5,232 nucleotides of DNA, taken from UBA5972 sp964480735 (GTDB lineage: Bacteria > Pseudomonadota > Alphaproteobacteria > Rhodobacterales > Rhodobacteraceae). Within the stretch, counting starts at the first letter, position 1; each line of letters begins with the position of its first letter. The position numbers and the translations under genes were made by a program. A model generated the notes under the pieces. The model made no database searches. It saw nothing but the letters and a program-made list of their open reading frames with translations, and was not told the origin of the DNA. The stretch covers positions 1-5,232 of the forward strand of contig CAYZQS010000145.1 in NCBI GenBank assembly GCA_964480735.1, written 5' to 3'. Shown here one piece after another: positions 1 to 5,232 of this stretch.

Positions 1-633
1 CCACTGCAAAAAATTGCCGATCAGCCGCAAGCCGGTTGATTGGCTTTTTTCCGGGTGAAACTGGGTGCCGATCATATTGTCACGGCCAACAACGGCGGTA
101 ACGTCGCCGCCATATTCGCAATGGGCCAGTCGCAATTCCGGATGGTCTGCCGCCAGATGGTAAGAATGCACAAAATAGGCGTGGGCACCGCTATCAATCC
201 CGTCCATAACCGGGTGCGCGGTGTCGATCACCAGTTCGTTCCAGCCCATATGCGGCACTTTTAACGACCTGTCGGTTGGGGCAAGCGCCACCACCTCGCC
301 GCTGATCCAGTCAAATCCCCGCGTATCTTGCCCGTGTTCACGCCCCCAGGTGGCCATCATCTGCATACCGACGCATATGCCAAGAAATGGCACCCCACGG
401 TCAAGCACCGCGTCTTCGATGGCCTCAAACAGGCCGTGATATCCACCCAATCCGGCGCGGCAATCAGCGAATGCACCAACGCCGGGCAGAACAATACGGT
501 TTGCACCGGCGACGGTTTCCGGATCAGAGGATACGCAAATATCGCCCGCGCCCACTTCCTGTGCCATGCGTTGAAAACTTTTTTCAGCCGAACGCAGGTT
601 GCCGGAATTATAATCAACAATGACGGTTGTCAC
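1..633 (-). CDS. hisH: Imidazole glycerol phosphate synthase, glutaminase subunit HisH (3' end cut by window)
   Basis: HisH is the class I glutamine amidotransferase subunit of imidazole glycerol phosphate synthase. It hydrolyses glutamine and channels ammonia to HisF, which makes imidazole glycerol phosphate and AICAR in histidine synthesis in the cytoplasm. Reading from GTG at 633-631 gives 211 residues with no stop. The protein starts MTTVIVDYNSGNLRS and contains PGVGAF (50-55, oxyanion region), GICVGMQ with nucleophile Cys87, KVPHMGWN (125-132), and TQFHPEKS with His193 and Glu195, so the full Cys-His-Glu triad is present. The family is about 210-215 residues long, so only a few C-terminal residues should lie outside the window. 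The GTG start overlaps the hisB stop (GTGA) and has AAAGG six bases upstream, which supports this start and translational coupling. The family is certain; the exact end is unseen. Confidence 0.96.
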   Translation of the reverse strand, partial: MTTVIVDYNSGNLRSAEKSFQRMAQEVGAGDICVSSDPETVAGANRIVLPGVGAFADCRAGLGGYHGLFEAIEDAVLDRGVPFLGICVGMQMMATWGREHGQDTRGFDWISGEVVALAPTDRSLKVPHMGWNELVIDTAHPVMDGIDSGAHAYFVHSYHLAADHPELRLAHCEYGGDVTAVVGRDNMIGTQFHPEKSQSTGLRLIGNFLQW

Positions 634-1217
634 AAAGTGCCTTTGGTGGACGGAATGGCGTCGGCCTTGCGCGGATCGGTTTCAACCGCCACCCGCAGGG
701 CCTGCGCCACGGCTTTGAACGCGGACTCGACAATATGGTGGCTGTTCAGCCCGTCAAGCTTGGCCACGTTCAGCGTAATGCCGCCTTGCATGGCAAATGC
801 GGTAAAAAACTCACGCACCAATTCTGTGTCAAACGTGCCAATTCTGGACGTGGGCAAGTCAACATTCCAAACCAAAAATGGCCGACCTGACAGATCAAGT
901 GCGACGCGCACCAGCGCTTCGTCCATCGGCAACAGGCAGGAACCGTAGCGCCTGATCCCGCGTTTGTCCCCCAGCGCCTTGGCCAAGGCCTGCCCCAAAG
1001 CTATGCCCACGTCTTCAACTGTGTGGTGGTCGTCGATATGCAGGTCACCCGTGGCCCGCACGCGCATGTCAATCATCGCGTGGCGTGCCAACTGATCAAG
1101 CATATGATCAAAAAAACCAACGCCGGTTTTGTTGTCATATTTGCCGCTGCCATCCAGATTGATTTCAACAGAGATATCAGTCTCGTTGGTTTTGCGGACA
1201 ATCTTGGCCTTGCGCAT
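630..1217 (-). CDS. hisB: Imidazoleglycerol-phosphate dehydratase (monofunctional)
   Basis: This enzyme dehydrates imidazole glycerol phosphate to imidazole acetol phosphate, the step after HisH/HisF in histidine synthesis. The 195-residue product is the usual length of the monofunctional enzyme and has no N-terminal histidinol-phosphatase domain such as the bifunctional E. coli HisB carries. Both halves of the duplicated IGPD fold show their metal-binding motifs: GFFDHML (34-40), DDHHTVED (62-69; His64, His65, Glu68) and SHHIVESAFKA (159-169; His160, His161, Glu164). The C-terminus PSTKGTL is a family hallmark. The ATG at 1217-1215 is preceded by AAAAGG with a 9-base spacer. It is the first gene of the operon visible here and overlaps hisH by four bases. 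Confidence 0.98.
   Translation of the reverse strand: MRKAKIVRKTNETDISVEINLDGSGKYDNKTGVGFFDHMLDQLARHAMIDMRVRATGDLHIDDHHTVEDVGIALGQALAKALGDKRGIRRYGSCLLPMDEALVRVALDLSGRPFLVWNVDLPTSRIGTFDTELVREFFTAFAMQGGITLNVAKLDGLNSHHIVESAFKAVAQALRVAVETDPRKADAIPSTKGTL
640..644 (-). promoter_or_regulatory. Ribosome binding site deciding the hisH GTG start
   Basis: On the minus strand AAAGG lies inside the last codons of hisB, six bases before the GTG at 633-631. No ATG is available near the start of the conserved TVIVDYNSGN segment, so this spacing supports GTG as the true initiator. The next Met (residue 23) would delete the conserved N-terminal strand. Confidence 0.6.
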
Positions 1218-1226
1218 CGAATTGAA

Positions 1227-1232
1227 CCTTTT
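1227..1232 (-). promoter_or_regulatory. Ribosome binding site of hisB
   Basis: AAAAGG on the minus strand lies nine bases before the hisB ATG. It is a modest Shine-Dalgarno match at the long end of normal spacing. It agrees with the start that gives the canonical N-terminus MRKAKIVRKTNET. Confidence 0.5.
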
Positions 1233-1248
1233 GTTGCACTTTCAGGGC

Positions 1249-1276
1249 CTTATAGGCAAATCTGTGACAGTTTGAA
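1249..1276 (-). promoter_or_regulatory. Candidate sigma70-type promoter for the hisB-hisH operon
   Basis: On the minus strand, TTCAAA (1276-1271, four of six bases of TTGACA) is followed after 16 bases by TATAAG (1254-1249, five of six bases of TATAAT). Initiation a few bases downstream would give a leader of about 25 bases before the hisB ATG. The match is by eye; alphaproteobacterial promoters are often degenerate, so this remains a candidate. Confidence 0.4.
1262..1270. repeat. Short palindrome CTGT-G-ACAG in the promoter spacer
   Basis: A perfect 4-1-4 inverted repeat sits entirely inside the spacer between the candidate -35 and -10 of the hisB promoter. Its position would suit a repressor half-site pair, but palindromes this short occur by chance and no regulator family is recognised. 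Confidence 0.25.
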
Positions 1277-1295
1277 AAGCCCGCTGACGCAATAG

Positions 1296-1306
1296 ACTGA
1301 AACAGT
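1296..1306. repeat. Short inverted repeat ACTG-AAA-CAGT in the divergent intergenic region
   Basis: A perfect 4-3-4 inverted repeat lies between the hisB promoter candidate and manC. Together with the palindrome at 1262-1270 it places two CTGT/ACAG-like elements about 34 bases apart (centre to centre). A regulatory role is speculative. Confidence 0.2.
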
Positions 1307-1416
1307 GTGGTACTGGCACGCGGGTTTTGTCTGCGGTGCCCGGTCTTGTGTTTGCATTCAAGACCTTAAACTGGCATTTGAAACCAAGGCCACAATGGCA
1401 ATTGATTGGAATAAAA
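1307..1416 (+). other. Untranslated leader/upstream region of manC
   Basis: This stretch lies between the inverted repeat and the manC ATG. The manC frame stays open upstream to a TTG at 1327, but the 30 extra residues (starting MSAVPGLVFAFK) resemble nothing in the family and come before the canonical MIYPVILCGG start, so they are read as non-coding. A transcript for manC must start in or near here, but I see no convincing -35/-10 pair, terminator or known riboswitch. A small GCCA-CAA-TGGC repeat occurs near 1388-1398. Confidence 0.4.
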
Positions 1417-2847
1417 ATGATTTATCCGGTTATACTGTGCGGTGGGTCGGGAACGCGGCTTTGGCCGCTGTCGCGCAAAAGTTATCCAAAGCAGTTTTCG
1501 AAGCTTTTAAGCCATGAAAGCCTGTTTCAGGGGTCTTTGCGACGGTTGAGTGGTGACGATTACGCAAACCCGATAATTCTTACCAATGCTGATTTCCGAT
1601 TTATCATCACCGAACAGCTTGCCGAAATCGGCGTTCAACACGACGCAATCTTGATAGAACCCAGCAGCAGGAACACAGCCCCGGCAGTGCTGGCCGCAGC
1701 ACTTTACCTGCAAAAACGGGACCCCAACGCGATGATGCTTGTCGCTCCGTCAGACCACGTGGTGCCCGATACAGCGGCTTTCAACGCCGCTGTACAGACC
1801 GGAGAAGCCGGTGCGCGATCGGGTGATTTGGTCACCTTTGGCATAAAACCAACCCGGGCGGAAACCGGGTACGGCTATTTAGAGCTGGCCCACGATCCTG
1901 TCGGTTCACAATCCAAGCTGACCAAACTGAAAAGCTTTGTCGAAAAACCGGACGCGGACCGCGCGGAAGACCTGATCGCATCGCCGAAATATCTGTGGAA
2001 CTCCGGCATTTTTCTGTTTTCGGTGAAAACAATTCTGGCGGCGTTTGAAGATCACGCCAAAGACATGATCGCGCCCTGCAACAATGCGGTGCAAAACGCA
2101 TTGCCCGATCTTGATTTTTTGCGGTTGGATGCAGAAAGTTGGGCGGAAATAAGCGATATATCAATTGACTACGCGGTAATGGAGCGTGCGGACAACCTGT
2201 CGGTGGTGCCCTACCGAAGCGGCTGGTCTGACCTTGGAAACTGGGATGCGGTTTGGCGTGAAAGCGATGGACCGGATAACGGCGTTGTGCTGTCCGGTGC
2301 CGCCCACGCGATTGAATGCACTGACAGCTTGCTGCGCTCTGAAAACGAAAATCTGGAAATAGTCGGTATTGGTCTTAAGAATATTGTCGCCGTGGCGATG
2401 CCTGACGCGGTGTTGGTTGCGGATATGAGCCGGGCGCAGGACGTGAAACAGGCGGTTGATCTGCTAAAACACAACGATGCGAAACAGGCAGAGCAGTTTC
2501 CCCGCGATCACCGCCCCTGGGGCTGGTTTGAAACGCTTTCCCTTGGTCCCAGATTTCAGGTGAAGCGGATCATGGTTCATCCCGGAGCGGCGTTAAGCCT
2601 GCAAAGCCATGTCCACAGGTCAGAGCATTGGGTCGTCGTTGCCGGAACGGCCCGGGTGACAGTGGGCGAAGACGTGACACTGGTGACCGAAAATCAATCG
2701 GTCTATATTCCTGTTGGCGATAAGCACCGTTTGGAAAATCCCGGCAAAGTGGATTTGCATTTGATTGAAGTGCAAACGGGCACCTATCTGGGCGAGGATG
2801 ATATTGTGCGATATGATGACGTTTATGCCCGCGAAAAACGCCCCTAG
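1417..2847 (+). CDS. manC: Bifunctional mannose-1-phosphate guanylyltransferase / mannose-6-phosphate isomerase (type II)
   Basis: The 476-residue protein makes GDP-mannose from mannose-1-phosphate and GTP, and interconverts fructose-6-phosphate and mannose-6-phosphate; it is the AlgA/XanB/CpsB/ManC type, usually 470-480 residues. The N-terminal nucleotidyltransferase domain shows LCGGSGTRLWPLSRKSYPKQ (7-26, GTP-binding signature), EPSSRNTAPA (81-90), APSDH (110-114), ETGYGYL (148-154), FVEKPD (173-178), LWNSGIF (192-198), SIDYAVME (248-255) and GWSDLGNWDA (268-277). After a linker, the cupin-type isomerase domain shows RPWG (366-369), QSHVHRSEHW (396-405, metal ligands), IPVGDKHRLEN (431-441) and EVQTGTYLGEDDI (451-463). 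The ATG at 1417 is chosen because the protein then begins exactly where the family does; TTGGA upstream is only a weak ribosome site. It is divergent from hisB and 12 bases ahead of the sulfatase gene. Both domains look intact. Confidence 0.96.
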   Translation: MIYPVILCGGSGTRLWPLSRKSYPKQFSKLLSHESLFQGSLRRLSGDDYANPIILTNADFRFIITEQLAEIGVQHDAILIEPSSRNTAPAVLAAALYLQKRDPNAMMLVAPSDHVVPDTAAFNAAVQTGEAGARSGDLVTFGIKPTRAETGYGYLELAHDPVGSQSKLTKLKSFVEKPDADRAEDLIASPKYLWNSGIFLFSVKTILAAFEDHAKDMIAPCNNAVQNALPDLDFLRLDAESWAEISDISIDYAVMERADNLSVVPYRSGWSDLGNWDAVWRESDGPDNGVVLSGAAHAIECTDSLLRSENENLEIVGIGLKNIVAVAMPDAVLVADMSRAQDVKQAVDLLKHNDAKQAEQFPRDHRPWGWFETLSLGPRFQVKRIMVHPGAALSLQSHVHRSEHWVVVAGTARVTVGEDVTLVTENQSVYIPVGDKHRLENPGKVDLHLIEVQTGTYLGEDDIVRYDDVYAREKRP

Positions 2848-2859
2848 TTGCAGCTGAAC

Positions 2860-4548
2860 ATGCGCCGCCAGACAAAAAACATTCTGTTTTTGATGTATGA
2901 CCAGCTGCGACACGATTATCTGAGTTGCGCCGGTCATCCCCACCTTGAAACCACGCATATGGACCGGCTGGCAAACATGGGCGTGCGGTTTTCCAACACC
3001 TATGTGCAAAGTCCCATTTGCGGGGCCTCGCGGATGAGTTTTTATACCGGTCGCTATACCTCAAGCCACGGTGCGCAGTGGAACAACCACCCCCTAAAAG
3101 TGGGGGAGCTGACGATGGGTGACCATCTGCGGGCGGTTGGTATGGACAGCTGGCTGGTGGGTAAAACCCACATGAAAGCAGACGAGGTGGGCATGTCGCG
3201 TCTTGGTTTGTCATCTGACAGTAAAATTGGCGCAAGAGTGGCGGAATGCGGCTTTGATATATACACGCGCGATGACGGGCTGTGGGCCCAAGGGCCGGAC
3301 GGGTTTTATGATAATAAGCGCTCGCCCTATAACGAATTTCTGAAATCCAAGGGCTATGTAGCGGAAAATCCCTGGCACGATTTTGCTAACGCTGGCGTGG
3401 ATGAAAACGGCGACGTGGCCTCTGGTTTCTTGATGATGTACGCAGATAAACCGGCCAATATTGCGGAAGAAGACAGCGAAACACCCTGGCTGACGTCACA
3501 AGCCATTGATTTCATTGAGGGCCGGAATGGTGATCGCGGCTGGATGTGCCACGTGTCGTTTATCAAGCCGCACTGGCCCTATATTGTCCCGGCACCGTAT
3601 CACAATATGTATGGGCACAATCAGGTATTGCCGCCGCAGCGGCACGCTGCTGAGAAAACTGATCCGCATCCAATCTACCAACAGTTTTCCGAAAACCAGA
3701 TTGGCCGCGCTTTTCAGCGCGACGATGTGCGCAACACGGTTGTTCCGGCCTATATGGGGCTGGTCAAACAATGTGATGATCAGCTGGGGCGGCTGCTGGA
3801 TTATCTGGAAGACAGCGGACGTATCAAGGACACGATGATTGTGCTGACATCGGATCACGGCGATTATCTGGGCGATCACTGGCTTGGCGAGAAAGATTTG
3901 TTTCACGACCCGTCCGTCAAAGTACCGCTGATCATTTTTGACCCGGCGGATCTCGCCGATAAAACCCGTGGTACAGTTTGCGATCATCTGGTTGAAAGCA
4001 TTGATCTGGCGGCAACTTTTGTGGATGTGGCAGGCGGCGATGTACCTGATCATATTTTGGAAGGGCGGTCTTTGCTGCCGATCCTGCACGGAAATCAACC
4101 CGCTGACTGGCGTGAATTTGCGGTCAGCGAATATGATTATTCAGCCACCGGGGCGGCGGTTCATTTGAAAGTGGCCCCAAAGGACGCAAGGTTGTTCATG
4201 ATTGCGGACAGGCAGTGGAAATTTGTGCATGCCGAGGGCGGTTTCCGCCCGATGTTGTTTGATCTTGTGAATGACCCGGAAGAGTTTTTTGATCTGGGTG
4301 GGGACCAGACCTATGCCGATGTCATTGCTCAAATGTATGCGCGGCTGGGCGCGTGGAGCCGCCGGATGAGCCAACGCATAACAGTTTCAGAACAGGAAAT
4401 TATTAGCAGGCGCAGCGGCGGGTCTGCGCGAACCGGTATTCTGCTGGGGCTTTACGATGGAAGTGAAGTCAGCGAAGATCTGCTGGAAAAATATCGCGGC
4501 CGCGCGCCAGAACGCCCGGGCACAGGTAAAAACAGCCAAACCCGGTGA
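2860..4548 (+). CDS. Sulfatase / phosphonate monoester hydrolase-type enzyme, formylglycine-dependent
   Basis: The 562-residue protein belongs to the sulfatase branch of the alkaline phosphatase superfamily, which hydrolyses sulfate esters or phosphate/phosphonate esters using a formylglycine made from Cys. Visible elements are ILFLMYDQ with metal ligand Asp14 and Gln15; PICGASR (52-58) with Cys54 as the predicted formylglycine and Arg58; TGRY (63-66); VGKTH (100-104, Lys102 and His104); IKPHWPY (235-241, Lys236 and His238); TSDHGDYLGDH (330-340, metal ligands Asp332 and His333); and Lys345. APYHNMY after the KPH motif and the late SRRSGG segment recall rhizobial phosphonate monoester hydrolases (about 514 residues, from memory), so this subfamily is favoured over choline sulfatase. 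There is no signal peptide, suggesting a cytoplasmic enzyme. The ATG at 2860 follows manC by 12 bases and has no Shine-Dalgarno; TTG at 2848, directly after the manC stop, is an alternative start. The substrate cannot be assigned. Confidence 0.9.
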   Translation: MRRQTKNILFLMYDQLRHDYLSCAGHPHLETTHMDRLANMGVRFSNTYVQSPICGASRMSFYTGRYTSSHGAQWNNHPLKVGELTMGDHLRAVGMDSWLVGKTHMKADEVGMSRLGLSSDSKIGARVAECGFDIYTRDDGLWAQGPDGFYDNKRSPYNEFLKSKGYVAENPWHDFANAGVDENGDVASGFLMMYADKPANIAEEDSETPWLTSQAIDFIEGRNGDRGWMCHVSFIKPHWPYIVPAPYHNMYGHNQVLPPQRHAAEKTDPHPIYQQFSENQIGRAFQRDDVRNTVVPAYMGLVKQCDDQLGRLLDYLEDSGRIKDTMIVLTSDHGDYLGDHWLGEKDLFHDPSVKVPLIIFDPADLADKTRGTVCDHLVESIDLAATFVDVAGGDVPDHILEGRSLLPILHGNQPADWREFAVSEYDYSATGAAVHLKVAPKDARLFMIADRQWKFVHAEGGFRPMLFDLVNDPEEFFDLGGDQTYADVIAQMYARLGAWSRRMSQRITVSEQEIISRRSGGSARTGILLGLYDGSEVSEDLLEKYRGRAPERPGTGKNSQTR

Positions 4549-4550
4549 TC

Positions 4551-4561
4551 AACCTCAGGTT
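4551..4561. repeat. Short palindrome AACCT-C-AGGTT at the convergent gene junction
   Basis: A perfect 5-1-5 inverted repeat covers the 3' end of the HAD gene and most of the 6-base gap to the sulfatase stop. The one-base loop and lack of an adjacent T tract on either strand argue against an intrinsic terminator. No terminator was found for either convergent gene, so their transcripts probably overlap. Confidence 0.25.
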
Positions 4562-5232
4562 TCCGCCTTATGTGCCTCGACAAGTTCCGCCATGCTGTTG
4601 AAAACAAAATCATAGGTTGGCATGTCGCCGGGGTTCATGGTGGCGCCAAAACCTGATTGATCATGCCTGCGGTATATCCAGCAATTGGCCAGCCCAAAGG
4701 CGTTGGCCGGTGCGTGGTCGTGAAACATGCTTTCGGCGGTGTGCAGGATGTCAGACTTCCCGATGCCCAAACGGGCGAGATTTTCCAGCATGTATTCAAA
4801 GTTTCGGTCGTCAGGCTTGTAAGACCCAACATCCTCGGCGGTGTAGGCCGCATCAAATTCCACCTGTAATCTGGCCTGACTGAAGGCAAAGCTGGCGTTG
4901 TCGATGTTGGACAAAACCACCAGTTTGTAGTGCTGTTTGAGGTACTGCAGCGACGCCGCACTGTCAGCAAACGCCGGCCAGTTCTGCACCGAATTCCCGT
5001 AAGCAAGGCAATCTTCCCATGTTACCGTCAGCTGCCATTCTTCGGCCAGCCGTTTATAAACCACGGCCAGCAACTGCGAATAAATCTTACCCGGTGTCTG
5101 TGCCTGCGTGGAAGATTCGTGATGCGCATGGGCCTCCAGTATCTGGTCACGAGACAGCGCCGGTTGCAGGCGGTCCGTCAGGGGTTTCAGCCCTGCGATC
5201 ATGCCGCTTTCCCAGTCAATCAACGTGCCGTA
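4555..5232 (-). CDS. HAD-superfamily hydrolase, haloacid dehalogenase type II-like (5' end outside window)
   Basis: The last 225 residues are present; the start is beyond the window edge. The first visible residues, YGTLIDWESG, are the tail of HAD motif I (DxYGTL), so the nucleophile Asp should lie about two codons outside. The open frame has a TTG at 5223 but this encodes the Leu of YGTL and is not a start. Motif II is VLSNIDN (Ser at visible residue 108), motif III is SYKPDDRNFEYML (Lys139), and motif IV is HTAESMFHDHAPA (Asp172 the likely acidic residue). An alpha-helical cap lies between motifs I and II, placing it in subfamily IA near L-2-haloacid dehalogenases. The Arg and Asn that L-2-haloacid dehalogenase uses for substrate and nucleophile positioning are not evident, so a phosphatase or other hydrolase role is equally likely. 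It converges on the sulfatase gene with six bases between stops. Confidence 0.88.
   Translation of the reverse strand, partial: YGTLIDWESGMIAGLKPLTDRLQPALSRDQILEAHAHHESSTQAQTPGKIYSQLLAVVYKRLAEEWQLTVTWEDCLAYGNSVQNWPAFADSAASLQYLKQHYKLVVLSNIDNASFAFSQARLQVEFDAAYTAEDVGSYKPDDRNFEYMLENLARLGIGKSDILHTAESMFHDHAPANAFGLANCWIYRRHDQSGFGATMNPGDMPTYDFVFNSMAELVEAHKAET

Noticed and set aside
328..948. 206-codon open frame on the plus strand opposite hisH and hisB
   Set aside because: It runs antisense across the junction of two well-conserved histidine genes and its translation has no recognisable domain; it is a shadow frame.
1327..1416. Upstream 30-codon extension of manC from TTG at 1327
   Set aside because: It has no resemblance to ManC proteins, which begin at MIYPVILCGG; the open frame looks fortuitous.
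3090..3106. GC-rich hairpin CCCCC-TAAAAGT-GGGGG inside the sulfatase gene
   Set aside because: It lies in conserved coding sequence (HPLKVGELT), has only five pairs and is followed by no T tract; it is more simply explained by codon choice.
3102..3117. Strong Shine-Dalgarno-like GGGGGAG six bases before an in-frame ATG at 3115 (Met86 of the sulfatase)
   Set aside because: Starting there would remove Asp14 and the active-site Cys54, leaving an inactive fragment; the GGGGG run comes from ordinary Val-Gly-Glu codons.
2570..3235. 221-codon open frame on the minus strand across the manC-sulfatase junction
   Set aside because: Its low-complexity, Pro/Arg/Ser/Cys-rich translation is typical of antisense readings of GC-rich genes; both plus-strand genes are firmly supported.
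3496..4098. 200-codon open frame on the minus strand opposite the sulfatase gene
   Set aside because: It is antisense to conserved catalytic motifs, with no recognisable domain and no independent start signal; it is a shadow frame.
4521..4545. CCGGG...CCCGG pairing near the end of the sulfatase gene as a terminator
   Set aside because: The five-pair stem has a loop of about 21 bases and no following T tract, so it does not fit an intrinsic terminator.

Overview
The window looks like chromosomal DNA of an alphaproteobacterium, most plausibly a Rhodobacterales (Roseobacter-type) organism. This is inferred from the hisB-hisH gene order, the protein sequence style and a moderate GC content; no taxonomic marker is present. 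Coding density is high, and no mobile elements, RNA genes, CRISPR arrays or long repeats were seen.

Layout. Positions 1-1217 (minus strand) hold the start of a histidine biosynthesis operon. hisB (630-1217, complete) is followed by hisH (1-633, its last codons cut by the window edge), with a 4-base GTGA overlap and a Shine-Dalgarno-like AAAGG. hisH begins with GTG and has no in-window stop, so an ATG-to-stop ORF search misses it. Positions 1218-1416 are a divergent intergenic region with a candidate promoter for hisB and two short inverted repeats. Positions 1417-4548 (plus strand) hold two tightly spaced genes. The first is manC, a bifunctional mannose-1-phosphate guanylyltransferase/mannose-6-phosphate isomerase. 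The second is a leaderless sulfatase/phosphonate monoester hydrolase-type enzyme of the formylglycine-dependent alkaline phosphatase superfamily. Positions 4555-5232 (minus strand) hold the C-terminal 225 residues of a HAD-superfamily hydrolase that converges on the sulfatase with only 6 bases between the stop codons.

How the genes work together. HisH and HisB serve consecutive parts of histidine synthesis. ManC converts fructose-6-phosphate-derived mannose-6-phosphate (with phosphomannomutase, encoded elsewhere) to GDP-mannose for surface polysaccharide or glycan synthesis. The sulfatase-like gene 12 bases downstream is probably co-transcribed with manC, but its substrate cannot be read from sequence and a functional link to GDP-mannose is only a hypothesis. 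The HAD gene is separately transcribed.

No clearly new biological system is visible. The points most worth a second look are the sulfatase-like protein (CxAxR rather than CxPxR active-site motif, no signal peptide, tandem with manC) and the HAD protein, which resembles type II haloacid dehalogenases but departs from their known catalytic set.
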